18,598 nucleotides of DNA from Porphyromonadaceae bacterium UBA7087 (GTDB lineage: Bacteria; Bacteroidota; Bacteroidia; Bacteroidales; Muribaculaceae), in assembly GCA_002493515.1 (NCBI GenBank), contig DKYZ01000103.1:33627-52224 (forward strand). The letters run 5' to 3'. Shown piece by piece: positions 1-6,865 of the stretch. The notes beneath the pieces were generated by a model. That model made no database searches. It was not told where the DNA came from and saw only the letters and a list, made by a program, of their open reading frames with translations. The first letter of the stretch is position 1. The number at the start of each line of letters is the position of its first letter. The position numbers and the translations under genes are program-made.

Positions 1-137
1 TACTTGAGCATGTAAGCCATGTAGTCTACGGGAAGGAGGTCGTTGATTGCCACAACCTCGATGTCATCTCTCTTGGTGGATGCGCGGAACACGAAACGTC
101 CGATACGGCCGAAGCCGTTGATACCAATCTTTGTCAT
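1..137 (-). CDS. gap: Glyceraldehyde-3-phosphate dehydrogenase, N-terminal part
   Basis: The first 45 codons of type I glyceraldehyde-3-phosphate dehydrogenase, the cytoplasmic glycolytic enzyme that oxidises glyceraldehyde-3-phosphate to 1,3-bisphosphoglycerate with NAD. The translation begins MTKIGINGFGRIGR, the classic NAD-binding GxGxxG Rossmann opening of the family, followed by a VVAINDL strand typical of it. The start ATG lies at 137-135 on the minus strand. The rest, including the catalytic Cys, lies beyond the left edge, so this is a cut by the window and not a broken gene. It is transcribed away from mscL, with about 300 bases of control region between them. Confidence 0.97.
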   Translation of the reverse strand, partial: MTKIGINGFGRIGRFVFRASTKRDDIEVVAINDLLPVDYMAYMLK

Positions 138-195
138 GTTACAATAATATTGATTTGGGTTCTTATAATGTTTTCTCTGATTCCTATTTATTAAA

Positions 196-255
196 CGTGA
201 GGGCTAAGCGGAAAGCCCGACTCTTGCAAAGACGGCCTTACGCCGCTAACTCACG
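196..255 (-). promoter_or_regulatory. Structured 5' leader of gap (three-helix fold)
   Basis: Read on the minus strand, this stretch can fold into a compact three-way junction. CGTGAG (255-250) pairs with CTCACG (201-196). Inside sit two hairpins: CGGC/GCCG (245-242 with 236-233, 5-base loop) and GGGCT/AGCCC (218-214 with 205-201, 8-base loop); the last base of the latter competes with the outer stem for position 201. The outer stem begins almost exactly where transcription from the -7 element at 264-257 should start, so the fold would sit at the very 5' end of the gap mRNA, about 60 bases before the start codon. I do not recognise it as a known riboswitch family. The pairing is seen in the sequence; the role as a leader element is inferred. 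Confidence 0.4.
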
Positions 256-256
256 G

Positions 257-264
257 CAAAGTTA
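257..264 (-). promoter_or_regulatory. Promoter -7 element for gap
   Basis: On the minus strand this reads TAACTTTG, a full match to the Bacteroidota -7 consensus TAnnTTTG. No clear -33 TTTG was found at the usual distance. It predicts transcription starting near 250-255 and a leader of about 115 bases before the gap start codon. Confidence 0.5.
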
Positions 265-359
265 CTATTTTTTTCCTTACGGAGGTGCTGAAACTATAAA
301 TTTTTTTCATTTACGCGTGTTTTATGGCGCTGCTGGGGCGTTTTGTCATATTTTTTTCC

Positions 360-367
360 CATATTTG
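360..367 (+). promoter_or_regulatory. Possible promoter -7 element for mscL
   Basis: CATATTTG differs from TAnnTTTG only at the first base, and a TTTG lies upstream at 342-345. The spacing of 14 bases is shorter than usual for a Bacteroidota -33/-7 pair, so this is a weak call. It is the best candidate in the 300-base space between gap and mscL, and would give a leader of about 70 bases. Confidence 0.3.
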
Positions 368-376
368 CATTTGAAT

Positions 377-395
377 CGACCGAAACGGCCGGTCG
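377..395 (+). other. Small inverted repeat in mscL leader
   Basis: CGACCG (377-382) and CGGTCG (390-395) form a perfect six-base inverted repeat with a seven-base loop, 45 bases before the mscL start codon. It could be an RNA hairpin in the leader or a protein-binding site. Nothing else in the sequence tells these apart. Confidence 0.35.
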
Positions 396-440
396 GTTGT
401 TGTGCATGTATAACAATCTTAATCGTTTAATATCTTTTAT

Positions 441-893
441 ATGGGTAAATTTTTAGCAGATTTTAAGGAGTTCGCCCTGAAGGGAAACGTCATTGACATG
501 GCTGTCGGTGTTATCGTCGGCGGCGCATTCGGCAAAATTGTGTCGTCGTTGGTCAACGATATACTGATGCCGGTGATATCGCTCGTGACCGGGGGCGACG
601 GCTATAAGAACCTGAAGTACGTGATCCGCGAGGCCAGCCCGGCTACTGCCGACGGAGTGGCCGCTGTCGAGGAGGTGGCTGTCAACTATGGCCTCTTCAT
701 ACAGAATATCGTGGATTTCCTGATAATCTCCCTCTCTATCTTCATCGCCCTGCGGTATGCGGTGAAGCTGAAAAAGAAGGAGGAGGAGCCGGCTCCGGCT
801 CCCGAGCCCGCTCCTACAAAGGAGGAGACCCTGCTTACAGAAATACGCGACCTGCTCAAGCAGCAGAACAGCCAGGCACGGTCAGGAAAATGA
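441..893 (+). CDS. mscL: Large-conductance mechanosensitive channel MscL
   Basis: A 150-residue inner-membrane channel that opens under membrane tension and releases small solutes on osmotic downshock; the family works as a homopentamer. The N-terminal helix and TM1 run FKEFALKGNVIDMAVGVIVGG, followed by FGKIVSSLVNDILMP, the family signature. A periplasmic loop follows (about residues 45-85), then TM2 (about 88-110) and a Lys/Glu cluster. A Pro-Ala-Glu-rich linker leads to the C-terminal bundle helix EETLLTEIRDLLKQQ. The length is normal for the family. The start is fixed by the canonical N-terminus; no Shine-Dalgarno is visible. It stands alone: gap is divergent and a strong terminator follows directly. 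Confidence 0.97.
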   Translation: MGKFLADFKEFALKGNVIDMAVGVIVGGAFGKIVSSLVNDILMPVISLVTGGDGYKNLKYVIREASPATADGVAAVEEVAVNYGLFIQNIVDFLIISLSIFIALRYAVKLKKKEEEPAPAPEPAPTKEETLLTEIRDLLKQQNSQARSGK

Positions 894-910
894 CACCGCG
901 ACTCATAGAG

Positions 911-952
911 CCGACGCCCTCCCACTCCGGGACGGGCGCCGGCCGTTTTTTT
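911..952 (+). terminator. Rho-independent terminator after mscL
   Basis: A GC-rich hairpin begins 17 bases after the mscL stop. CCGACGCCCTCCC (911-923) pairs with GGGA...GGGCGCCGG (929-942), with one mismatch and a one-base bulge, and a run of seven T follows at 946-952. It separates mscL from the uronate operon. Confidence 0.85.
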
Positions 953-1058
953 GACCCAGACAGGACCGTATCTTCCAAAATTCGCTTTTTTCAGGGGCTA
1001 GACCAAATTTTATACTTTATTTGACCGGACTTTATCCCAAATGAATGGTTTTTTATTC

Positions 1059-1066
1059 TAATTTTG
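1059..1066 (+). promoter_or_regulatory. Promoter -7 element of the uronate operon
   Basis: TAATTTTG matches the Bacteroidota -7 consensus TAnnTTTG exactly and lies 29 bases before the ATG at 1096. The -33 element is not obvious. Its position shows that an in-frame ATG at 1045 lies upstream of transcription and cannot be the start of the first gene. The same octamer recurs before the polysaccharide operon at 8581. Confidence 0.6.
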
Positions 1067-1095
1067 TAACCGACAAACAAAACCTTAATCACGAA

Positions 1096-2289
1096 ATGAA
1101 CTCAATCCCCAAGTATGCCCTGACGGCTTTGGCTGCCATTTCGGCAATCTTTACCGCCAATGCCCAGGATTGCGCCCCATCGCAATGTTCCAATCCGGAA
1201 AAGAAAAATGTGGTCGAGATCATCGACCGAGTGAACACCTACTGGCAGGACAGCCATAAGCCCGAGGACTGGGCGTTCTGGCATGTGGCCGCTTATCACA
1301 CCGGCAACATGGAGGCTTACAAGCTTACCGGCAACAAGGATTATCTCGACTACTCGAAGCGCTGGGCCGAGCACAACCAGTGGAAGGGCGCCAAGAGCGA
1401 CGACCGCAGCAAGTGGAAATACAATTATGGCGAGACCGACGAGCACGTGCTTTTCGGCGACTGGCAGATCTGCTTCCAGACATATGCCGACCTCTACAAC
1501 GAGGAGCCCGACCCCGGGAAGATAAAACGGGCAAGGGAGGTGATGGAATACGAGATGTCGACACCGCAGCACGACTACTGGTGGTGGGCCGACGGCCTCT
1601 ACATGGTGATGCCCGTCATGACCAAGCTTTACAAGATTACCGGCAATCAGCAGTATCTCGACAAGCTTTACGAATACGAGCAGTACAGCGACTCGATAAT
1701 GTTCGACCCCGAGGCCAGTCTCTACTACCGCGACGGCAAATACGTCTACCCCAGGCATAAGAGCGCCAACGGCAAGAAGGATTTCTGGGCACGTGGCGAC
1801 GGATGGGTATTGGCCGGTCTGGCAAAGGTGCTTTCCGACCTTCCCGCCGATTATGCGCAGCATCCCTATTTCGAGAACCGTTTCAAAGACCTCGCCACCG
1901 CTGTTGTGGATGCCCAGCAGCCCGAGGGATACTGGACACGCTCCATGCTCGATCCGGAGCACGCTCCAGGCTACGAGACCTCCGGAACGGCGTTCTTTAC
2001 CTATGGACTGCTCTGGGGCGTGAACAACGGCTATCTCAAAGGATGCAAGTATGAGAAGGCTGCGAAAAAAGGATGGAAATATCTGTCGGAGGTGGCACTC
2101 CAGCCCGACGGCAGGGTAGGCTATGTGCAGCCTATCGGCGAAAAGGCCATACCGGGACAGGTGGTCGATACCAATTCGACAGCCGATTTCGGTGTGGGAG
2201 CGTTTTTGCTTGCCGCAAGCGAATATGCCCGTTTTCTTGAAAGGGAATGCCATGGAAAAGAGGCCGGGACTCCCGACTGCTGCAAGTAA
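1096..2289 (+). CDS. Secreted unsaturated rhamnogalacturonyl hydrolase, GH105 family
   Basis: A 397-residue glycoside hydrolase of the GH105/GH88 (YteR/RhiN) type. The family hydrates the 4,5 double bond of unsaturated galacturonate left by pectate or rhamnogalacturonan lyases, releasing it from the oligosaccharide so that it rearranges to 5-keto-4-deoxyuronate. A signal peptide spans about residues 1-24, ending ANA before Gln, so the enzyme acts in the periplasm. The body shows the alpha/alpha-barrel repeats (TGNKDYLDY, TGNQQYLDKL). The segment WWWADGLYM carries the likely catalytic Asp166, and WARGDGW (231-237) is a family motif. I chose the ATG at 1096, not the one at 1045, because it starts the signal peptide directly and lies after the promoter. 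Cysteines at 26 and 31 and at 385, 395 and 396 suggest disulfides joining the two ends. It is the first gene of the operon. The precise substrate is inferred. Confidence 0.88.
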   Translation: MNSIPKYALTALAAISAIFTANAQDCAPSQCSNPEKKNVVEIIDRVNTYWQDSHKPEDWAFWHVAAYHTGNMEAYKLTGNKDYLDYSKRWAEHNQWKGAKSDDRSKWKYNYGETDEHVLFGDWQICFQTYADLYNEEPDPGKIKRAREVMEYEMSTPQHDYWWWADGLYMVMPVMTKLYKITGNQQYLDKLYEYEQYSDSIMFDPEASLYYRDGKYVYPRHKSANGKKDFWARGDGWVLAGLAKVLSDLPADYAQHPYFENRFKDLATAVVDAQQPEGYWTRSMLDPEHAPGYETSGTAFFTYGLLWGVNNGYLKGCKYEKAAKKGWKYLSEVALQPDGRVGYVQPIGEKAIPGQVVDTNSTADFGVGAFLLAASEYARFLERECHGKEAGTPDCCK

Positions 2290-2321
2290 ATCCGGAGACT
2301 AACGCAATGTAACTATAAGAT

Positions 2322-3119
2322 ATGGAAAATATGTTTTCGCTTGAGGGCAAGACAGCCCTCGTCACCGGCGCCGCCTACGGCATCGGACTCGCCATAGCGA
2401 CGGCCCTTTCCCGCGCCGGCGCCAGAATCTACTTCAACTGCTCGCGCCAGGAAACGATAGACCGCGGCCTGGCGGCATACAAGGAGCTCGGTATCGACGC
2501 AAAGGGGTTTCTCTGCGACGTGACCGACGAGGAGGCCGTAAGGAAAATGGTAGCCGAGATCGAGGCTGAGGCCGGAGCTATCGACATTCTCGTCAACAAT
2601 GCCGGCATCATCAAGCGTATCCCGATGGAGGAGATGTCTGTGGAGGATTTCCGCAGGGTTGTCGACATTGACCTTGTGGGGCCGTTCATATGCTCCAAGG
2701 CAGTGATTCCGGGCATGATCAGGAAAGGTCACGGCAAGATAATCAACATCTGCTCAATGATGAGCGAGCTGGGCCGCGAGACTGTAAGCGCCTATGCCGC
2801 CGCAAAGGGTGGCTTGAAAATGCTTACGCGAAACATCTGCTCAGAGTTCGGAGGCCACAATATACAGTGTAACGGCATCGGGCCGGGCTACATCGCCACA
2901 GAACAGACCGCTCCGCTGCGTGAGCGTCAGGCTGACGGGAGCCGTCATCCCTTCGACTCCTTCATCATCTCCAAGACTCCGGCTGCCCGGTGGGGAACGC
3001 CCGAGGACCTCATGGGCCCGGCTGTATTCCTGGCGTCGGACGCCTCGAATTTCGTCAACGGCCACGTGCTTTACGTCGATGGCGGTATCCTTGCCTATAT
3101 CGGCAAACAACCTTCATGA
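2322..3119 (+). CDS. kduD: SDR oxidoreductase, probable 2-keto-3-deoxygluconate 5-dehydrogenase
   Basis: A 265-residue classical short-chain dehydrogenase/reductase without a signal peptide, so cytoplasmic. It has the cofactor motif TGAAYGIG (15-22), NNAG (92-95), and the catalytic set Ser145, Tyr158 and Lys162 (YAAAK). In this context it most likely reduces 3-deoxy-D-glycero-2,5-hexodiulosonate to 2-keto-3-deoxygluconate (KDG), the step between KduI and KdgK. The related gluconate 5-dehydrogenases look very similar and cannot be excluded from sequence alone; the presence of kduI, kdgK and kdgA in the same operon favours KduD. It lies 32 bases after the GH105 gene and 9 bases before the DUF4861 gene. 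Confidence 0.85.
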   Translation: MENMFSLEGKTALVTGAAYGIGLAIATALSRAGARIYFNCSRQETIDRGLAAYKELGIDAKGFLCDVTDEEAVRKMVAEIEAEAGAIDILVNNAGIIKRIPMEEMSVEDFRRVVDIDLVGPFICSKAVIPGMIRKGHGKIINICSMMSELGRETVSAYAAAKGGLKMLTRNICSEFGGHNIQCNGIGPGYIATEQTAPLRERQADGSRHPFDSFIISKTPAARWGTPEDLMGPAVFLASDASNFVNGHVLYVDGGILAYIGKQPS

Positions 3120-3128
3120 CCAAAGACG

Positions 3129-4280
3129 ATGGATTACACCATAAGGAGCATAGCCGTCATGGCGCTCGCGGCGCTGCCTCTGGCAGTCGCCGCGCAGTCG
3201 CGCCTGACAGTTGAGAACCACCTGCCCTTCGACCGAAAGTCTGAGATTGTGGAAATACCTGCCGCCCCGGTGACGGAGAAATTCGGCGAATCGTTCATAA
3301 TCACCGACAGCGGGGGTAACGAGGTTGAATGGCAGGTCACCCATGACGGGAAGCTGATTTTTCCGGCAGACGTGAGGGCGAACTCCTCCACCACCTATAA
3401 TATAATAAAGGGAGTGGCGGCAAAGAAAACCCCGAAAGTGTATGGGCGCCAGTTCCCCGAGCGAAAGGACGACATGGCATGGGAGAACGACCGCAGCGCA
3501 TACCGAGCCTACGGGCCTGCTCTCGAGAAATCTGGCGAGAGGGCTTTCGGCTACGATCTGTGGACAAAATGCGTCGATACCCTCGTGCTTGAGCAGCGCT
3601 TTTTCGACCACAACCACCGCAACCTGTCGTTCCACAAGGATCATGGCAACGGCATGGATGTCTATTCGGTAGGGTCGACGTTGGGAGGGGGAACCGCCGC
3701 ACTGCTGAATGACAATGGTGAGATAGTATATCCCTATTGCTACCGCGACTATGAGATTCTTGACAACGGGCCGCTGCGTTTCACTGTGAGCCTGACATAC
3801 AATCCCGTCACGGTGAATGCCGACACAGCCGTGGTGGAGAAAAGGCTTATCTCTCTCGACAGGGGCAGCTGGCTCAACAAGACTGTGGTGAGCTATGACG
3901 GACTGACGACGAAGAGAACCGTGGCCCCCGGCATTGTGATTCACCGCCAGAATCCGGCCGCGTATATTTTTTCAGAAGACGGCAAGGCGATGTCTTACGC
4001 CGACCTTACCGACAACAGCGACTGTGGCAACGGGGTGATGTTTGTCGGTGTGGTGGTGCCCCAAGGCTCGGCAATGTCCTATCAGCCGCTGGCGGAGCGT
4101 GCCGGAGACGCCGTGGGGCATATCCTGGCCAAGGCTCCGATCGCACCGGGAGAGGATTTCCTGTATTACTGGGGGTCAGGGTGGTCGAAAGGCGGAATGC
4201 CCGACCAGCTCGAATGGCAGGCCACCCTGGAGAGATTCCGCGACACTGCCGCCTCTCCCCTGTCGGTGATTCTGGAATGA
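3129..4280 (+). CDS. Secreted DUF4861-family protein
   Basis: A 383-residue protein with a signal peptide over about residues 1-22, ending VAA before Gln, so periplasmic or surface-linked. The rest looks like a mostly beta protein and matches my recollection of DUF4861, a Bacteroidota family found beside uronate and pectin genes. Recognisable stretches include WENDRSAYRAYGPAL (about 118-132), FFDHNHRNLSFHKDHGNGMDVYSVG with several His and Asp that could bind metal or sugar, and YYWGSGWSKGG near the C-terminus. I know of no firmly established activity. Its place between the SDR and the permease, and its export, suggest work on a uronate or oligosaccharide intermediate before uptake, such as ring opening or epimerisation. 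That is inference. It starts 9 bases after kduD and ends 52 bases before the permease. Confidence 0.75.
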   Translation: MDYTIRSIAVMALAALPLAVAAQSRLTVENHLPFDRKSEIVEIPAAPVTEKFGESFIITDSGGNEVEWQVTHDGKLIFPADVRANSSTTYNIIKGVAAKKTPKVYGRQFPERKDDMAWENDRSAYRAYGPALEKSGERAFGYDLWTKCVDTLVLEQRFFDHNHRNLSFHKDHGNGMDVYSVGSTLGGGTAALLNDNGEIVYPYCYRDYEILDNGPLRFTVSLTYNPVTVNADTAVVEKRLISLDRGSWLNKTVVSYDGLTTKRTVAPGIVIHRQNPAAYIFSEDGKAMSYADLTDNSDCGNGVMFVGVVVPQGSAMSYQPLAERAGDAVGHILAKAPIAPGEDFLYYWGSGWSKGGMPDQLEWQATLERFRDTAASPLSVILE

Positions 4281-4332
4281 GCTGCGCCGAGAGAGAATAT
4301 CAAATCAAAGCAAAACAACCTGACATCTTCAA

Positions 4333-5754
4333 ATGGAAGCAATTTTCAAATATATAATCGGACTCGGAGCGGCGGTGATGATGCCTGTGATCTTCACCAT
4401 TCTCGGCGTATGCATAGGCATCAAATTCGGCGACGCGCTGAAGGCCGGCCTGAAAGTGGGCGTCGGTTTCGTGGGGCTTTCTATCGTGACCGCGCTTCTA
4501 ACCTCCGCACTCGGACCCGCGTTGAATTCGGTGGTGGATCTCTATGACCTTCACCTGCATGTCTTTGACATGGGGTGGCCTGCGGCCGCCTCGGTGGCCT
4601 ACAACACGGCTGTAGGGGCCTTCATCATTCCGGTATGTCTCGGAGTGAATCTCCTTATGCTGCTGACAAAGACCACCCGCACGGTCAATATCGATCTCTG
4701 GAACTACTGGCATTTCGCCTTCATAGGGGCTGTGGTGTATTTCGCCTCCGATTCCCTTGCCTGGGGTTTCTTCGCGGCGATAATATGCTATATCATAACC
4801 TTGGTGCTTGCCGACATGACGGCGAAGAAGTTTCAGGATTTCTATAAGGATGTCGACGGCATCTCGATTCCCCAGCCCTTCTGCGCCGGCTTCGCCCCCA
4901 TAGCGTGGGGGCTGAACATCATCCTTGACAAGGTGCCGGGCCTTAAGAAGCTTGAGATCGACGCCGAGGGTATGAAGAAAAGATTCGGGGTGATGGGCGA
5001 GCCGTTGTTCCTTGGTGTCGTTGTGGGTATCCTTATCGGAATGCTCGCCTGCGAAAGCTGGAGCGCGGTAGTAGACAATATACCTATGATTCTGGGGCTC
5101 GGCATCAAGATGGGGGCGGTGATGGAGCTGATTCCACGCGTGACGGTGCTCTTCATCGAGGGTCTGAAGCCGATAAGCGATGCCACACGTCAGCTGATAG
5201 CGCGTAAATTCAAGAACGCCGACGGTCTGAACATCGGAATGAGCCCGGCTCTTGTGATCGGCCATCCCACTACGCTTGTGGTGTCGCTGCTTCTGATTCC
5301 GGTGACGCTTGTGATCGCCGTGTTCCTTCCCGGCAATGAGTTCCTTCCGTTGGCTTCACTGGCAGGAATGTTCTATGTCTTCCCGCTGATGCTTCCCTAT
5401 ACGAAGGGTAATGTGTTGAAGACGTTCATCATAGGGCTGGTGGTGCTGATATTCGGACTGCTTATGGTGACCAATATGGCACCCTATTTCACCAAGGCCG
5501 CCCATGATGTCTATGCCGCGACCGGCGACAGTGCCGTAGCCATACCCCAGAACTTCGAGGGGGGCAGTCTCGACTTCGCCTCAAGCCCGCTTGCCTGGAT
5601 AATATTCCAGTGTTGCGAGAATCTGAAGGCGGTAGGCGCAGGCGTGCTCGTGCTTCTCACAGCCGGCATGATGTATTGGAACCGCGTTCTTATCATCCGC
5701 AACCGCGACCTTATGGAGAAGAGAAACTCCGACAAGCTTCAGAGCATGGAATGA
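4333..5754 (+). CDS. GatC-family PTS IIC permease without IIA/IIB partners
   Basis: A 473-residue integral inner-membrane protein with about 10-12 hydrophobic segments, clearly of the galactitol EIIC (GatC/SgcC) family. Close family matches include LHVFDMGWP (75-83), TRTVNIDLWNYWH (115-127), the MGEP motif (221-224), GMSPALVIGHPTTL and FLPGNEFLPLASLA. In a normal PTS, IIC moves the sugar while IIA and IIB supply the phosphoryl group. No IIA, IIB, HPr or enzyme I gene is in the window, and the operon supplies its own kinase, KdgK, for KDG. The simplest reading is that this protein imports a free uronate derivative, either DKI or the diketo acid made by KduI, as a facilitator or ion-coupled carrier. 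GatC homology is seen; the substrate is inferred. An intercistronic hairpin follows before kdgK. Confidence 0.9.
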   Translation: MEAIFKYIIGLGAAVMMPVIFTILGVCIGIKFGDALKAGLKVGVGFVGLSIVTALLTSALGPALNSVVDLYDLHLHVFDMGWPAAASVAYNTAVGAFIIPVCLGVNLLMLLTKTTRTVNIDLWNYWHFAFIGAVVYFASDSLAWGFFAAIICYIITLVLADMTAKKFQDFYKDVDGISIPQPFCAGFAPIAWGLNIILDKVPGLKKLEIDAEGMKKRFGVMGEPLFLGVVVGILIGMLACESWSAVVDNIPMILGLGIKMGAVMELIPRVTVLFIEGLKPISDATRQLIARKFKNADGLNIGMSPALVIGHPTTLVVSLLLIPVTLVIAVFLPGNEFLPLASLAGMFYVFPLMLPYTKGNVLKTFIIGLVVLIFGLLMVTNMAPYFTKAAHDVYAATGDSAVAIPQNFEGGSLDFASSPLAWIIFQCCENLKAVGAGVLVLLTAGMMYWNRVLIIRNRDLMEKRNSDKLQSME

Positions 5755-5762
5755 AACCAGGA

Positions 5763-5798
5763 CTCCGCGCCTGCCTCTTTTGCAGGAAAGACGCGGAG
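5763..5798 (+). other. Intercistronic hairpin between permease gene and kdgK
   Basis: An outer stem CTCCGCG (5763-5769) / CGCGGAG (5792-5798) continues directly into an inner stem CCTGC (5770-5774) / GCAGG (5782-5786), with a five-base bulge at 5787-5791 and a seven-base loop. That gives twelve base pairs. No T-run follows, so it is unlikely to be a simple terminator. It may be an RNA stabiliser or processing site that sets different levels of the membrane protein and the soluble enzymes after it. Confidence 0.6.
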
Positions 5799-5830
5799 CC
5801 GATATTCGACTACATAAAACAAACATAATT

Positions 5831-6853
5831 ATGAGCAAAATAGTGACATTGGGCGAGATAATGCTTAGGCTCTCGCCTATGGCCTGCAAGCGTTTTGTGC
5901 AGGTAGACAGTTTCGATGCCATATGGGGCGGCGGAGAGGCCAATGTGGCCGTCAGCTGCGCCAATTACGGTCACGACGCATGGTTCGTCACGAAGCTCCC
6001 GAACCATGAGATCGGCCAGGCGGCTGTTAACGCGTTGCGCCGCTATGGCGTCCGCACCGACAGGATAGCCCGGGGTGGCAACCGTGTGGGCATATATTAT
6101 TGTGAGACCGGTGCATCGATGCGCCCCTCAAAGGTAATCTACGACAGGGCGGGCTCCTCGATAGCGGAGGCTGACCCCTCGGATTTCGATTTCGACGCCA
6201 TAATGGAGGGTGCCGACTGGTTTCACTGGAGCGGCATAACCCCGGCAATCTCCGACAAGGCGGCCGAGCTTACGCGACTGGCCTGCGAGGTTGCCAAACG
6301 TCACGGAGTGACGGTAAGTGTGGACCTGAACTTCCGCAAGAAGCTATGGACGAGCGAGAAGGCGCAGTCTGTAATGCGTCCGCTTATGAAATATGTGGAT
6401 GTCTGCATCGGCAACGAGGAGGACGCGGAGCTCTGCCTCGGATTCAAACCCGATGCGGATGTAGAGGGGGGAGATACAAACGCCGATGGCTACAAGGGCA
6501 TCTTCGAGGCTATGATGAGGGAGTTCGGTTTCAAATATGTGGCCAGCACCCTTCGTGAGTCGTTCTCCGCCACCCATAACGGCTGGAAGGCGATGATTTA
6601 TGACGGGGAGGAATTTTACGAGAGCAAACGCTACGACATCGACCCGATTATCGATCGCGTTGGCGGTGGCGACAGCTTCTCGGGGGGCTTGATTCACGGA
6701 CTTCTGACGATGGAGACGCAGGGGGAGGCCCTGGAGTTCGCGGTTGCCGCTTCGGCACTTAAACAGACAATCAACGGCGACTTCAATCTGGTCAGTGCCG
6801 AGGAGGTGAAGGCTCTCGCAGGCGGGAGCGCAAACGGAAGAGTACAGAGATAA
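5831..6853 (+). CDS. kdgK: 2-keto-3-deoxygluconate kinase, PfkB family
   Basis: A 340-residue cytoplasmic sugar kinase of the PfkB/ribokinase family that phosphorylates KDG with ATP to give 2-keto-3-deoxy-6-phosphogluconate (KDPG). The N-terminal TLGEIMLRLSP and the glycine-rich GGGEANVAV (from 33) match KDG kinases. The C-terminal DRVGGGDSFSGG contains the general base Asp281. I placed the start at 5831 because MSKIVTLGEIM is the normal family N-terminus; an in-frame ATG at 5780 would add 17 unrelated residues coded within the hairpin region. It lies 12 bases before kdgA, in the usual kinase-aldolase pair. A 2-keto-3-deoxygalactonate kinase role is possible, but KDG fits the operon. Confidence 0.93.
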   Translation: MSKIVTLGEIMLRLSPMACKRFVQVDSFDAIWGGGEANVAVSCANYGHDAWFVTKLPNHEIGQAAVNALRRYGVRTDRIARGGNRVGIYYCETGASMRPSKVIYDRAGSSIAEADPSDFDFDAIMEGADWFHWSGITPAISDKAAELTRLACEVAKRHGVTVSVDLNFRKKLWTSEKAQSVMRPLMKYVDVCIGNEEDAELCLGFKPDADVEGGDTNADGYKGIFEAMMREFGFKYVASTLRESFSATHNGWKAMIYDGEEFYESKRYDIDPIIDRVGGGDSFSGGLIHGLLTMETQGEALEFAVAASALKQTINGDFNLVSAEEVKALAGGSANGRVQR

Positions 6854-6865
6854 AAAAGGAAAGCA

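Noticed and set aside
196..255. Possible tRNA from the clover-like fold before gap
   Set aside because: Too short, and lacking a seven-pair acceptor stem, T-loop consensus and anticodon arm.
131..430. Open frame on the plus strand in the gap-mscL space
   Set aside because: It starts with TTG inside the gap start region, covers promoter elements, and has a low-complexity aromatic-rich translation.
1045..1095. An in-frame ATG at 1045 that would lengthen the GH105 protein by 17 residues
   Set aside because: It lies before the TAATTTTG promoter box and would bury the signal peptide behind a polar extension.
1102..2253. Long open frame on the minus strand opposite the GH105 gene
   Set aside because: It mirrors the codon bias of the real gene; its translation shows no recognisable domain.
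5780..5830. An in-frame ATG at 5780 that would lengthen KdgK by 17 residues
   Set aside because: The extension is coded by the hairpin region and does not resemble KdgK N-termini; MSKIVTLGEIM at 5831 is the normal start.
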